64,000 nucleotides of DNA from Larsenimonas suaedae (GTDB lineage: Bacteria; Pseudomonadota; Gammaproteobacteria; Pseudomonadales; Halomonadaceae): the NCBI RefSeq assembly GCF_023712105.1, contig NZ_JAMLJI010000001.1:1116001-1180000 (forward strand). The letters run 5' to 3'. The notes below the pieces were generated by a model. It ran no database searches. It was not told the DNA's origin and saw nothing but the letters and a program-made list of their open reading frames with translations. Within the stretch, counting starts at the first letter, position 1. Each line of letters opens with the position of its first letter. Shown one piece after another: positions 8,947-18,841 of this stretch. The position numbers and the translations under genes were made by a program.

Positions 8947-10131
8947 ATGCACCGCTCGAACGCCATTGCCCTCGGTGGGGCACTGGCCACCGCGATTTCA
9001 TTTGGCCCGGCGCGCATGGGGTTCGGTCTGTTTCTGCCGCAGTTTCGCGAAGAATTCACGATCTCGACCCAGCAGGCGAGCTTTATTGCCAGCGCCGGCT
9101 TCGCCGGTTTTTTTGTGGCGCTGCTTCTCGCCTCACTTCTGGTCGCGCGCTGGGGCCCGAAGTGCGCGGTAGTGGCCGGCGCCGCGTCGGCTACCCTTGG
9201 CATGGCAATGATCAGCGTGTCGCAGAGCCCGCTGTTTTTAGCCGCAGGCGTGGTCGTCGCCTCGGCAAGTGCCGGCTTTTGCTGGTCACCGTTTAACAAC
9301 GTCGCCCGCCGGGGCGTCGCATCAACCTACCGGAACCGAGCGCTTGCAATCATCAGCACAGGCACCACCGGCGGGATCGCGCTGGCGGGCCTGACTGCGC
9401 TCTGGGTTGCCAGTGCCGATCAGGGCTGGCGCACGGCCTGGGTCTTGTTCTCGCTGGCCGCGCTGGTGGCTGCCCTTGCCAACCTTCGCATCCTGAAGCA
9501 CCTGCCCGACCCGCCCGTGGATGACCCACGCGATGAAGACACCTCGCTCAAGCAGCTGCTCCATAAACGCGGCATGCCGCTCTACATCATCGCGCTGTCG
9601 TTCGGCATGACCAATGGCATTTATCTTTCATTCGCGGTGACCGAGGTCGGTGAGGCTGGCGGCCTACCGGGGCTCAAGGAGGCGCTGTCAGGGCCGGTGC
9701 TCTACATGAGTTTCGGTGTGGCCGGGCTCCTTGGGCTATTTACGGCCGAGCTCAATCAGCGCCTAGGGATTGCCGCTCTGGTCGCGGGCATCTTTCTTGC
9801 CTCTACTGTCTCGCTGGCGCTTATTGGCGTCGCGCCGGCCACGTGGGCGGGGCTTATCGTCTCGGCAGCACTTCAGGGCATGTGCGTGATGATGTTGAGT
9901 GCGATCTATTCCTTCTGGAGCACCAATCTGTTTCCCGCACTGGCAACGCTTGGTTTCACCGCCGTTCTGACCGTGTTCGCGTTCGGAAACATTGTGGGGC
10001 CAATGCTTGCCGGGGCGCTTGAACCGCTGACCGGCATGAGTGGCGTATTTCTGTTGTCGGCGGCCGTCTCGCTGGCTACGGCGCTCGCATTCGTGCTCCG
10101 CCACATTCGCTCGGGCAACGCCGCTGCATAA
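8947..10131 (+). CDS. Major facilitator superfamily transporter
   Basis: A 394-residue integral membrane protein with about twelve hydrophobic segments and MFS loop features (LVARWGPK in loop 2-3, FxPFNN region, a long central loop near residues 185-215). The start at 8947 has GGGAG seven bases upstream; the earlier ATG at 8920 lacks this. The fold resembles the YbfB/CynX type of sugar-phosphate or organic anion permeases, but the substrate cannot be assigned. Confidence 0.8.
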   Translation: MHRSNAIALGGALATAISFGPARMGFGLFLPQFREEFTISTQQASFIASAGFAGFFVALLLASLLVARWGPKCAVVAGAASATLGMAMISVSQSPLFLAAGVVVASASAGFCWSPFNNVARRGVASTYRNRALAIISTGTTGGIALAGLTALWVASADQGWRTAWVLFSLAALVAALANLRILKHLPDPPVDDPRDEDTSLKQLLHKRGMPLYIIALSFGMTNGIYLSFAVTEVGEAGGLPGLKEALSGPVLYMSFGVAGLLGLFTAELNQRLGIAALVAGIFLASTVSLALIGVAPATWAGLIVSAALQGMCVMMLSAIYSFWSTNLFPALATLGFTAVLTVFAFGNIVGPMLAGALEPLTGMSGVFLLSAAVSLATALAFVLRHIRSGNAAA

Positions 10132-10205
10132 GGCGCACGTCCCTTAAACGCCCTGAATCGCAAGAGGATTGGGCTGAGTCAACGCATGATCGTGAGCGCA
10201 CTCGG

Positions 10206-11678
10206 TTATGAAAGCTCGTCACTCACTAGAGTGCAGTTGACGTCTTCAGCCTCATCAGCCATCAGCTTGGCCAGTGCCTGAAGGCACAGTACCGACAGTA
10301 CTTTCTGATGACTTCCACGCCCGATCGAGACCAGTCGCTTGCAGCGCTCGATCGGCGGCGCGCCGGTCTTGTTATCACCCCGCCATTGAATGATGAGGCT
10401 GTCCGAGGGCGCGTCGATGTATTCGATGCGCCGCGTCGTATCGATCATGAACCCGATCAAGAAACGCTCGCAGCGAACCACCAGCACGTGTGAGGCGGGT
10501 TCAGGGGTCACGATGCCCAGCAGCCGACGCAGGTCCACCAAATTGACCGACTGCCCTCGCAGCGACATGCTGCCGACCCAGCCACGCTCGACATCAGCCG
10601 CCGGCAGATACGTCTCCGGCATGGCAATGACCTCCTCGAGCTGATAAAGCGGGGTCACGAACTGCCCCTGCGCCTTGAAATGCATGAACGGAAACCGCCG
10701 CCAGGGCGTATGGCCTATTCCGGAGGGCTGTTCGACACGGGCATACATGCCAGCGATGCCAGTGAGATCGTTTATCTGGGCAAGCCCCGTTTCCGAAACC
10801 AGCAGGGACTCCCCAAGCGACGCGTGAGGCAGCAGTCCCGTAAATAGATCTTGGTCCTGTGAGGAATCGGCCAGAGGCAGAACGGCCGCCTCCTCGAACT
10901 CCACCATACGAATCACCCGGTCGACAAAAATCGCGAAGCGATAGCCATTGACCGCCAATACCACCATCGACTTCCCCTGCTGGCCAGCAGGCGCCCGATA
11001 CCCCAGAAGACGAAGCGGGCTGAACAGCGCAAGCGACGTTCCGCGAAGCTCGACCGTTCCCACAAAGCCCGGAACGTCGATTACCGGCGGATGCACTGTG
11101 GGCCGCGCTTGAATTTCACGCACCATGTGCGATGGCAGGGCAAGCTGCATATCGTGACAGCCGACCAAAAGCGCCTGTGACCGTGTGCTCGCGCCAACAT
11201 GGGCGGACACATCGACGGTGTCCTGCTCGATGGAGGTGACCTGAATGCCCTCGAGCGCCAGCAGCGCATCGACGTCCAGTAGATATACGGGTTCGCCGCT
11301 GTCGGGGTCAGTCAGTGCGGCCGGGGTCAGCGCTGCCGCGGCGGTATCGTCCTGCCCAAGTGGCTCCGGCACCGCATCGACCACGTCCATCACTCGATCG
11401 ACCCGAAGGGCCACCAGCTGACGTTGGTGCTGGAGCACGATCAGCACGGCAGGCCCAGTGGTTGCCGGCAGCGCCAACAGCGCACACAGATCGATCACCG
11501 GCAGTCGAAGTTCACGCAGGCGCACCATGCCAAGCACAAATGGCTGTGCCCGCGGCGCCCGTGTCAATTGGTCGGGCAAGGGCACGATCTCCTGCACGGA
11601 CGCGATCCTGAGCGCCAGGCGACTGCCGCCAACCTCGAACAGACAGAACCGGTCAGGTACCGCCTCTGCACGGCGCAT
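10206..11678 (-). CDS. Triple CheW-domain chemotaxis coupling protein
   Basis: A 490-residue protein consisting of three CheW-like SH3-type modules in tandem (roughly residues 8-145, 165-310 and 330-470). Each contains recognisable CheW features: FEVGGSRLALRIASVQEIVPLP and VLGMVRLRELRLPVIDL in the first, VGTVELRGTSLALFSPLRLLG in the second, GSMSLRGQSVNLVDLRRLLG in the third. It starts one base after the stop of the PAS receptor gene, so the two form one transcription unit and probably one signalling complex linking receptors to a CheA kinase encoded elsewhere. Most CheW proteins have only one such domain. Confidence 0.85.
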   Translation of the reverse strand: MRRAEAVPDRFCLFEVGGSRLALRIASVQEIVPLPDQLTRAPRAQPFVLGMVRLRELRLPVIDLCALLALPATTGPAVLIVLQHQRQLVALRVDRVMDVVDAVPEPLGQDDTAAAALTPAALTDPDSGEPVYLLDVDALLALEGIQVTSIEQDTVDVSAHVGASTRSQALLVGCHDMQLALPSHMVREIQARPTVHPPVIDVPGFVGTVELRGTSLALFSPLRLLGYRAPAGQQGKSMVVLAVNGYRFAIFVDRVIRMVEFEEAAVLPLADSSQDQDLFTGLLPHASLGESLLVSETGLAQINDLTGIAGMYARVEQPSGIGHTPWRRFPFMHFKAQGQFVTPLYQLEEVIAMPETYLPAADVERGWVGSMSLRGQSVNLVDLRRLLGIVTPEPASHVLVVRCERFLIGFMIDTTRRIEYIDAPSDSLIIQWRGDNKTGAPPIERCKRLVSIGRGSHQKVLSVLCLQALAKLMADEAEDVNCTLVSDELS

Positions 11679-11679
11679 G

Positions 11680-13791
11680 TTATTGACGCTCCGTCACAGT
11701 GCGTTCGCTTGCCTCGGCAGTGGCTTCGGTCAACTGATGAATCGAGCGCTCGACCAGTGCGGCGTTTTCGAGCTGCGCCTGGGTGGCCTGGGTAATTTCA
11801 TCGATGGAATGGCTGGTGGATTCGATGCCCTTGACGATGCGCTCGAACGAGGAAAGCGCCTCGCGAGTAACCCGGTGCCCTTCTTCGACGCGGCGATTGG
11901 ATTCGCTCAGAAGACGATCAATGCTGCGGGTGGCCTCCGAGGATTTCTCGGCAAGTTTTCGCACCTCATCGGCAACGACCGAGAAGCCCAGCCCATGCTC
12001 GCCGGCACGGGCCGCCTCAATTGCCGCGTTGAACGCCAGCAGATTGGTCTGGTTGGCAATGTCACCGATCACCTGCACGATCGCGTCAACGTCTTCAGAG
12101 GACTTGCGGATCGCCTCCATGACCTCGGCCGAGCGCTCGAGCGTCTTGGCCCCCTGGTGGGCCTCATCCTGATTGGTCGAGGCAAGCTTCTGGGTAAGAC
12201 CTGCGTTTTCGGCGATTCCGTTGATCGACGTATTCAGGCTAACCACACTTTCATTCATCGACAGCGCCTGATCACGAATTCGCTCCTCGAGGCGCACCTG
12301 TTTCGAGATGTCGGTCGCGAACTTGATGATCTTGTAGGGCTTGCCGTTGGCGTCAAGAATCGGGTTATAGGTGCCCTGAATCCAGACAGTGCGCCCGAAC
12401 TTGCCAAGACGCTGAAAGCGGCCGCTGAAAAATTCGCCCTTGCCCAGTTTTTTCCAGAAATCCCGGTAACTTTCGCTTTGAACGTACTCGTTCGAACAGA
12501 AGATACGGTGGTTCTGGCCTCGCACCTCCTCGAGGCTATACCCCATGGTGTGCAGGAAATTTTCATTGGCCGTGAGAATATTGCCGGAAAGATCGAATTC
12601 GATTACCGCTTGCGCCCGATCAATGGCGCTTAAACGCCCCTCAAGCTCCGCGTTCTGATGCTTTCGCTCGGTCACGTCGGTGGCGAACTTTATGACCTTG
12701 AACGGCCGGCCGGACATATCGAAAATCGGGTTATACGTTGCCTGAAGCCACAGCTCGCTCCCATCGCGCTTGCACCGCCTGAACTCGCCACTTTTAAACA
12801 CGCCCCGGCCCAGTTCATCCCAGAAGCGGGCGTATTCACTGCTTTCGGCGTAGCGCGTGTCGCAGAACATACTGTGGTGCTGGCCCCGGATCTCATCGAG
12901 CCGATAGCCGGTGGCCCCTAGAAAGAGGTCGTTGGCGTCCAGAATATAGCCGGCCATGTCGAACTCGATTACGGCCTGAGAGCGCTTGATGGCATTGACC
13001 TTACCTTCGAATTCGGCGTTTTGAAGCTTGCGCTGGGTAATGTCCTGGGCAAACTTGACCACCTTGTAGGGGTGGCCGCTGGCGTTCAGGATCGGGCTGT
13101 AGTTGGCGTGTAGCCACACCTCCTCGCCGTTTTTACGAAGCCGTTTGTAAACGCCCTGTACGTGTTCGCCCCGGCCGAGCCGGGTCCAGAAATCGCCGTA
13201 GTCGGCACTTTGCCAGAACGATTCCTCACAGAACATGCGGTGATGCTCGCCGAGCACCTCATTGGCCCGATAGCCCATGGTTTTCAGAAAATTATCGTTG
13301 GCAGCAAGCACAATGCCGTCGAGGTCGAACTCGATCATGGCCTGAGCACGGCTAATGGCCGCGACCTTACCCTCGAACTCGACATCGTGGTTTTTCTGCG
13401 CGGTGGTGTCCGAGGCGAACTTGACCACACGAATCGCGTTGCCCTGTTCATCGAGCACCGGGTTGTAGGTCGCCTGCAGCCAGATCTCCCGACCGCCCTT
13501 GCCAATGCGGCGATATTCGCCGGAATCGAACTCGCCCCGTCCGAGCTTTTGCCAAAATGCCCGGTACTCAGGCCGACCGATCTCATCGGAATCGCAGAAC
13601 ATTCGATGGTGCTTGCCCTTGATCTCAGCAAGCTCATAGCCGACGCAATCGAGGAAATTCTGATTGGCATCGACAATGATGCCCTCCGGCGTGAACTCGA
13701 CGACCGCCTGTGACCGATCGATCGCCGCTCGAAGGTAGTCCTGTTCCCGACACGGATTTGGGTGTTGCTCGCAGTTGGAGGCGCTTGTCAT
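11680..13791 (-). CDS. Soluble methyl-accepting chemotaxis protein with four PAS domains
   Basis: A 703-residue receptor without membrane segments or HAMP domain, so cytoplasmic. Four PAS domains of about 122 residues are arranged head to tail (about 20-140, 142-262, 264-384, 386-506), each with the core AxVEF(D/T)xxGxIxxANxNF and ending VVKFAxDxT or similar. A single MCP signalling domain follows, containing [18 protein letters not shown] and [13 protein letters not shown]. The architecture is that of BdlA/Aer2-type energy or redox sensors. Its C-terminus ends soon after the signalling tip-distal helix ([16 protein letters not shown]), shorter than many MCPs. AAGGA lies 11 bases before the ATG. 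It is followed directly by the triple-CheW gene and preceded by a sigma-28-like promoter. Confidence 0.9.
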   Translation of the reverse strand: MTSASNCEQHPNPCREQDYLRAAIDRSQAVVEFTPEGIIVDANQNFLDCVGYELAEIKGKHHRMFCDSDEIGRPEYRAFWQKLGRGEFDSGEYRRIGKGGREIWLQATYNPVLDEQGNAIRVVKFASDTTAQKNHDVEFEGKVAAISRAQAMIEFDLDGIVLAANDNFLKTMGYRANEVLGEHHRMFCEESFWQSADYGDFWTRLGRGEHVQGVYKRLRKNGEEVWLHANYSPILNASGHPYKVVKFAQDITQRKLQNAEFEGKVNAIKRSQAVIEFDMAGYILDANDLFLGATGYRLDEIRGQHHSMFCDTRYAESSEYARFWDELGRGVFKSGEFRRCKRDGSELWLQATYNPIFDMSGRPFKVIKFATDVTERKHQNAELEGRLSAIDRAQAVIEFDLSGNILTANENFLHTMGYSLEEVRGQNHRIFCSNEYVQSESYRDFWKKLGKGEFFSGRFQRLGKFGRTVWIQGTYNPILDANGKPYKIIKFATDISKQVRLEERIRDQALSMNESVVSLNTSINGIAENAGLTQKLASTNQDEAHQGAKTLERSAEVMEAIRKSSEDVDAIVQVIGDIANQTNLLAFNAAIEAARAGEHGLGFSVVADEVRKLAEKSSEATRSIDRLLSESNRRVEEGHRVTREALSSFERIVKGIESTSHSIDEITQATQAQLENAALVERSIHQLTEATAEASERTVTERQ

Positions 13792-13894
13792 GGCTATTGC
13801 TGTCCTTTTCTGATGACACGATGACGTCAGCCGTCTGCTGCCGAGCGACTCAACGGGTGCGCGGCGCCACTTGGACGGTTGCGAATTGACAGCT

Positions 13895-13921
13895 ATATCG
13901 ACGCAATGAACCAGGCCTTTA
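13895..13921 (-). promoter_or_regulatory. Sigma-28-like promoter of the PAS chemoreceptor operon
   Basis: Read on the minus strand, TAAAGGCC (13921-13914), an 11-base spacer and GTCGATAT (13902-13895) match TAAAGTTT-N11-GCCGATAA at 11 of 16 positions, including the whole TAAAG and CGATA cores. The receptor ATG lies about 95 bases downstream of the expected start point. The rest of the 340-base gap up to the symporter gene shows nothing else clear. Confidence 0.6.
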
Positions 13922-14131
13922 CCGATTAAAGCAGTACTTATGTCGCATCAGCGCACACTCGAGTACGCCATGGGGGAGTTTCATATTTGCTTTATCAGAA
14001 AAGATTTGATTTTACCCAGGGGACGTCGTTCATACTGCGCCCGACGCCGCACTGAGAATGCCTGGAGCGGTCAGGCTTTCTATCATCGACGGTCGCATCA
14101 AGACTCGCACTAACAACAAACGAGCATTTTC

Positions 14132-15856
14132 ATGATCTACACGGTTTCCATCCTGCTTAGCCTGGTGGGCTATTTCATCATCGGCAATCTGGCCGGCCGG
14201 CGCGTTCAACATCTGGACGACTACCTCGTGGCCGGTCGCAACGCGCCGACCTTTCTTATTCTTGGCACGCTGGTTGCAAGTTATTTGAGCACCAGTGCGT
14301 TTCTGGGCGAAACCGGCTTTGCCTATCAGGGCTACCCGTTCGTCATGCTGATCTTTGCCGCATTGAGCACCTCGGGCTGCCTGCTCGGCGCGCTGGTATT
14401 CGGCCGCTACCTTCGCCGCAGCAAGGCGTTGACGGTGCCTGAGTATTTCGGCAAGCGCTTCAATTCCCGCCAGGTGCAGCGCATCGCCGGCCTGACCACT
14501 GTCATCGGGCTTGGCGCCTACCTGCTTGGCGTCATGCAGGGCGCGGGCATCATGTTCCAGGAACTGACGGGCCTGCCCTATTGGGTCGGGCTGGTGCTTG
14601 TGTGGCTGACCTACACCGGCTTCATTTTGTACTCGGGCTCCCCGGGCGTGATGCTCACTGACACGATCATGTTCGTGATCTTCTCGCTCGCCGCGCTTGG
14701 CGGGTCGCTCTACATCATTCATGACCTGGGCGGCTGGCCCGGCGCCGTCAGCGGCCTGCTCGATCAGACCGACAAGCCCGGCATCGCGCTCTGGCACGGC
14801 GTGCTCGAGGGCGAAGGCAGCACCTTTTCCTCCCCCGGCGAGGCGCTGATTTGGGGCGTGACACTCGGCCTTGTGTGGGCGGCAGTGCTGGCCGCGAGCC
14901 CGTGGCAATCAAGCCGCTACCTGATGGCGCGCAACGAGCACGTTGTCATGCGCTCGGCGATGCTGACCGCGGTGGCGCTTGCGGTGTTCTACGCGCTGAT
15001 GATGATGACCGGCGCGGCGCTCAACCTCTATAACCCGGATCTCGAGGGGGAACGCGCGATGATCTGGGCGGCGATGAACGTTTTGCCGCCGTGGCTTGGC
15101 ATCGTGATCATTACCGGCGTATTCGCCGCCGGGCTGTCGTCCTGCTCGACCTTCCTGTCGATCATCGGTTTCAGCATTTCAAACGACATCCTGCCGGCTT
15201 CGAGCAGCGACGCCGCCGCCATGCGGGCAAGCCGTCTCGCGATTCTGGGCGCGGGTCTGATCGCGCTGATTCTGGCGCTGTTTCAGCCGCCGGCGGTGAT
15301 GGCGGTGGTCTGGTTCGCGGCAACGCTTTTTGCCTCGTCCTGGGGGCCGGTGGCGCTGATGAGTGTGTGGAGCAAAACGATTACCGCCGCCGCCGCCGGC
15401 TGGGGATTGATCGTCGGCTTTGTCGGCAACCTGATTCTCTCGCTGATGATTCAGGCCGAATGGCTCGAGCTTCCGGTCTATCTGCACCCGGTGCTTATAA
15501 GCACGATCGCGGCGCTCATTGCCATCGTGATCGTGTCCCGCCTGACCAGGGTAAGCGAGGAGGAGCGGCGCTACCGCGAGTTCCTGCACCACGACGATAC
15601 CCACGGCCTTCCAAGCTGGGCCAACGGCTCACGGCTGGTGGCGCTGTGTACCATGCTGTCGGGCATTGGCGTGGGCGTGTTCCTGTGGCGTCAATACGCC
15701 GACACACTTGCATCGCTTGCCTCGCGTTACGACATCGCCTCTGTCGATGTGACCGGGGCCTACGTGCTCGCGGTCGGCTGTGGCGGCATGCTCTTCATGG
15801 CCGGTGCCGTCGGCTTCTGGGTCGTTCGTCGGCATAAATCCGATCAGCCGGGCTAA
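14132..15856 (+). CDS. Sodium:solute symporter (SSS family)
   Basis: A 574-residue polytopic membrane protein with about thirteen hydrophobic segments. The SSS core is clear: GRNAPTFLILGTLVASYLSTSAFLG near residue 45, TVPEYFGKRF near 110, and the conserved ITGVFAAGLSSCSTFLS in a later helix, whose Ser residues line the sodium site in this family. Such proteins couple uptake of solutes such as proline, pantothenate or carboxylates to sodium entry, apt for a halophile. The substrate cannot be named. It stands alone, followed by a strong terminator shared with the convergent catalase gene. Confidence 0.85.
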   Translation: MIYTVSILLSLVGYFIIGNLAGRRVQHLDDYLVAGRNAPTFLILGTLVASYLSTSAFLGETGFAYQGYPFVMLIFAALSTSGCLLGALVFGRYLRRSKALTVPEYFGKRFNSRQVQRIAGLTTVIGLGAYLLGVMQGAGIMFQELTGLPYWVGLVLVWLTYTGFILYSGSPGVMLTDTIMFVIFSLAALGGSLYIIHDLGGWPGAVSGLLDQTDKPGIALWHGVLEGEGSTFSSPGEALIWGVTLGLVWAAVLAASPWQSSRYLMARNEHVVMRSAMLTAVALAVFYALMMMTGAALNLYNPDLEGERAMIWAAMNVLPPWLGIVIITGVFAAGLSSCSTFLSIIGFSISNDILPASSSDAAAMRASRLAILGAGLIALILALFQPPAVMAVVWFAATLFASSWGPVALMSVWSKTITAAAAGWGLIVGFVGNLILSLMIQAEWLELPVYLHPVLISTIAALIAIVIVSRLTRVSEEERRYREFLHHDDTHGLPSWANGSRLVALCTMLSGIGVGVFLWRQYADTLASLASRYDIASVDVTGAYVLAVGCGGMLFMAGAVGFWVVRRHKSDQPG

Positions 15857-15891
15857 AGCCTCGGCATTCAACGCGCCTTGTCATGCATAAA

Positions 15892-15925
15892 AAAACCCGC
15901 GCTTTCGCGCGGGTTTTCTTTTTTC
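15892..15925. terminator. Bidirectional terminator between symporter and catalase genes
   Basis: AAAACCCGCGC (15892-15902) pairs with GCGCGGGTTTT (15907-15917) around TTTC. T-rich flanks on both strands let it serve both convergent genes. Confidence 0.85.
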
Positions 15926-15950
15926 GATCACTTACCGGTACATGCCGGGA

Positions 15951-17414
15951 TCAGCCGTTGCGGTTGGCCGTTACGCCGTCACGCACACGCTTGCCGATGG
16001 TGGCATCGACGTTGTCCCAGTATTCGAACACGCGTGAAAGCACCGGCTCTTCGACATCGGCGCTGACGTGGCCGACGATGTTGCTGACCAGACGGTCACG
16101 AGCGGCATCATCCATGACCTTGTTGACCAGATCGTTGGCCTGACTGAAGTCGTCGTCGTCCTGGCGCTTGGTGTAGGCCGCCCGCACGAACTCGCCATCG
16201 GCTTCCCAGGTGGCGTCTTCCGGATAGCGTTCCGGTTGCGCCGCCGCGCCGCCCTTGCTGTTCGGGGCGTAGACGGGGTCGCTTGCCAAACGAATGCGCA
16301 TTGCACCGCCCTTGGCGTAGCTATTGACCTCGTTGATCGGCGTATTGACCGGAATGTGCTTGTAGTTGACCCCAAGACGCGCCCGGTGGGCGTCGGCGTA
16401 GGAAATGACACGCGCCAACAGCATCTTGTCGGGTGAGAAGCCCGTGCCCGGGACCGAGTTGTTCGGCTCGAACGCGGCCTGTTCGATCTGGCTGTGGAAA
16501 TCGGTCGGGTTGCGATCAAGCGTCAGCTTACCGACCTTGATCAGCGGATAATCCTCGTGCGGCCAGATCTTGGTCAAATCGAACGGGTTGATGCGATAGG
16601 TCTTGGCATCTTCGAACGGCATGATCTGCATGTGCAGCGTCCAGGACGGGCAGTCGCCATTTTTGATCGAGTTGAAGAGATCACGGCGGTGATAGTCCGG
16701 ATCGGTGCCGTCCATCTTGACCGCTTCTTCCTGGGTCATGCACTCGATGCCCTGGTCGGTCTTGAAGTGGTACTTGACCCAAAACCGCTCACCGCCTTCG
16801 TTGACCCACATGTAGGTGTGGCTCGAATAGCCGTTCATGTGGCGCCAGGTGCGCGGAATACCGCGATCGCCCATCAGCCAGGTCACTTGATGCGCCGATT
16901 CCGGCGAGAGCGACCAGAAGTCCCACTGCATGTCGTGGTCACGAAGACCATTGTCGGCGCGGCGCTTCTGAGAGTGGATGAAGTGCTGGAACTTCAGCGG
17001 GTCACGCACGAAAAAGACCGGCGTGTTGTTGCCGACCATGTCGAAGTTGCCCTCTTCGGTGTAGAACTTCAGTGCGAAGCCGCGTGGGTCACGCCAGGTA
17101 TCCGGGCTGCCACTTTCGCCGGCAACGGTCGAAAACCGGGCGACCACCTCGGTCTTGGCCCCTTTTTGCAGGAACTTGGCCTTGGTGTATTTACTGACGT
17201 CTTCGGTTACCTCGAAATGGCCGAATGCGCCGCTGCCCTTGGCATGCGGCTGGCGGTCGGGAATCATTTCACGGTTGAACGCCGCCATTTGCTCCATGAG
17301 ATAATGGTCATGAAGGACAATGGGGCCATCAGGGCCGACCGAGAGGGAATATTCGTCACTGGATACCGGAATACCGGCATCTGTAGTCGTAGGCTTTCGA
17401 TCATCGTTAGACAC
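15951..17414 (-). CDS. katA: Monofunctional haem catalase (small-subunit clade)
   Basis: Breaks hydrogen peroxide into water and oxygen. The protein of about 487 residues has the length of clade 3 small-subunit catalases. Key sites are visible: the distal His in [14 protein letters not shown], the Asn in [11 protein letters not shown], and the proximal haem-ligand Tyr in [14 protein letters not shown]. The frame allows a TTG at 17420, but GGAGAG lies six bases before the GTG at 17414, so that start is preferred. A palindrome with OxyR half-site spacing lies about 290 bases upstream. No signal peptide is seen. Confidence 0.95.
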   Translation of the reverse strand: MSNDDRKPTTTDAGIPVSSDEYSLSVGPDGPIVLHDHYLMEQMAAFNREMIPDRQPHAKGSGAFGHFEVTEDVSKYTKAKFLQKGAKTEVVARFSTVAGESGSPDTWRDPRGFALKFYTEEGNFDMVGNNTPVFFVRDPLKFQHFIHSQKRRADNGLRDHDMQWDFWSLSPESAHQVTWLMGDRGIPRTWRHMNGYSSHTYMWVNEGGERFWVKYHFKTDQGIECMTQEEAVKMDGTDPDYHRRDLFNSIKNGDCPSWTLHMQIMPFEDAKTYRINPFDLTKIWPHEDYPLIKVGKLTLDRNPTDFHSQIEQAAFEPNNSVPGTGFSPDKMLLARVISYADAHRARLGVNYKHIPVNTPINEVNSYAKGGAMRIRLASDPVYAPNSKGGAAAQPERYPEDATWEADGEFVRAAYTKRQDDDDFSQANDLVNKVMDDAARDRLVSNIVGHVSADVEEPVLSRVFEYWDNVDATIGKRVRDGVTANRNG

Positions 17415-17701
17415 GGTCAACTCTCCATAAAGCTAATCAAGGCATCCTGCCTTTGGGTCGACAGACATTCGTGTTATCCAATGCCTGCTCAGGGCACCCT
17501 TGTTGCATTCTGATCCGCTGGCATCAGCGTAGTCGCTTTAACGCCTCGATGCCTTGTCGGCCATAGCACCGAACGCCGGATAACCACACAGCCGCCCTCG
17601 TGCGGGCCTTATGGGGTCAAACCCCACGTGCTCGCCCCACCTCTGTCCGCGAGCCCCCGTCACGCCTTGCTTTTCACCAAAAATAAAATTGAAAAAATAT
17701 T

Positions 17702-17724
17702 TTTGATAGCCCAAGGCTATCAAA
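17702..17724. promoter_or_regulatory. Perfect palindrome with OxyR-like ATAG-N7-CTAT core
   Basis: A 10-base inverted repeat with a three-base spacer: TTTGATAGCC (17702-17711), CAA, GGCTATCAAA (17715-17724). Inside it, ATAG (17706-17709) and CTAT (17717-17720) stand seven bases apart, the OxyR half-site geometry. It lies between divergent katA and cyoA, about 290 bases from katA and 120 from cyoA. A second half-site at the proper distance is weak. The remainder of the 425-base gap shows nothing else firm. Confidence 0.5.
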
Positions 17725-17839
17725 GCCATCTGAAAGCCTCATGTTCGCAATCGGCTTTGAAAGATGACGCAACCTCTTCAATACTAAGGCTCACCTAAGG
17801 GAGTGGCAGGATCCTCCACCCCCGACGAATCAAACATGG

Positions 17840-18841
17840 ATGTCGGAGCCGTCAGTGAATTCCCCACCCTCCTTATACCGGCGAGCGGCCTTTCGCTGGC
17901 TGCTTTCGCTCGTCGCTGTATCTGCTTTCACGCTTTTAAGCGGCTGTGATCGTCTTCCCGGTTTTCTGAATCCGGGCGGTCCGATCGCACACGCTCAACG
18001 CGAGCACCTGGGCTTCGTGATATTGATGGTCATGATCGTGGTGCTTCCGGTGCTTGTGCTGACGCCCTGGCTGGTCTGGCGCTACCGCTACTCGGGCCAG
18101 GCGAGTTATCGCCCGCGCTGGAGCTTTTCCAAGCTGATCGACGTGTTGATCTGGGGCGTACCAGTGATCGTTGTCGGCGTACTGTCGGTGGTGCTGTGGC
18201 AAAAGACGATCGCCCTCGATCCTTATAAACCCATCGAAAGTGACAAGACGCCGCTCGAGGTGCAGGTAATCGGCTTTGATTGGAAGTGGCTGTTCATCTA
18301 CCCGGACCAGGGCGTTGCCACGCTTGGCCGGCTTATTCTTCCGACCGACCGGCCGGTGTCGTTCACGCTGACCTCGGCCACCGTGATGCAGACGTTTTTC
18401 ATTCCGGCGCTGGGCAGCCAGATCGACGTCATGAATCGGATGGTGACGCGCCTTCACCTCATCGCCGAGCGCGAGGGCGATTTCATGGGCCGCAACATTC
18501 AGTACAACGGCGAGGGCTTTTACAAGCAGCAATTCACGACCCAGACCGTCAGCCAGAACCGGTTTGATACCTACATCGACCAGATCCGCACCCAGGGTCA
18601 CACGCTTGACCAGGGCGCCTACGCGCTTTTGAAAGCGCAAAACACCTGGAAGGACGTTGCCAACGCACTGAGCGATGACCCGCCCCCGCCGGCGCCGATG
18701 GTGGCCTTCAGCCAGGTTCCGGACGGCCTGTTTCACGCCATCGCCCGGCACCAGCCGGTCGATTGGGCAGGCCTTGCCGAGTCAAGCGACGCCGCATCGA
18801 ATACGTCAGAGCGCGCCATTCAAGAGAGGAACACCCAGTGA
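17840..18841 (+). CDS. cyoA: Cytochrome o ubiquinol oxidase subunit II
   Basis: Membrane-anchored cupredoxin-like subunit of the proton-pumping cytochrome bo3 quinol oxidase. It is a lipoprotein: a signal segment ends in the lipobox LLSGC (Cys about residue 36). Two transmembrane helices follow, then a periplasmic domain with FDWKWLFIYPDQG and TSATVMQTFFIPALG. The CuA ligands of cytochrome c oxidases are absent, as expected for a quinol oxidase. The gene opens a four-gene operon and overlaps cyoB by four bases. Length is normal for CyoA. Confidence 0.95.
   Translation: MSEPSVNSPPSLYRRAAFRWLLSLVAVSAFTLLSGCDRLPGFLNPGGPIAHAQREHLGFVILMVMIVVLPVLVLTPWLVWRYRYSGQASYRPRWSFSKLIDVLIWGVPVIVVGVLSVVLWQKTIALDPYKPIESDKTPLEVQVIGFDWKWLFIYPDQGVATLGRLILPTDRPVSFTLTSATVMQTFFIPALGSQIDVMNRMVTRLHLIAEREGDFMGRNIQYNGEGFYKQQFTTQTVSQNRFDTYIDQIRTQGHTLDQGAYALLKAQNTWKDVANALSDDPPPPAPMVAFSQVPDGLFHAIARHQPVDWAGLAESSDAASNTSERAIQERNTQ

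Noticed and set aside
13930-14131. Riboswitch or RNA leader upstream of the sodium:solute symporter
   Set aside because: No recognisable conserved core or terminator/antiterminator arrangement.
17538-17729. 63-codon minus-strand frame between katA and cyoA
   Set aside because: No Shine-Dalgarno, no family resemblance, and it overlaps the palindromic regulatory region.
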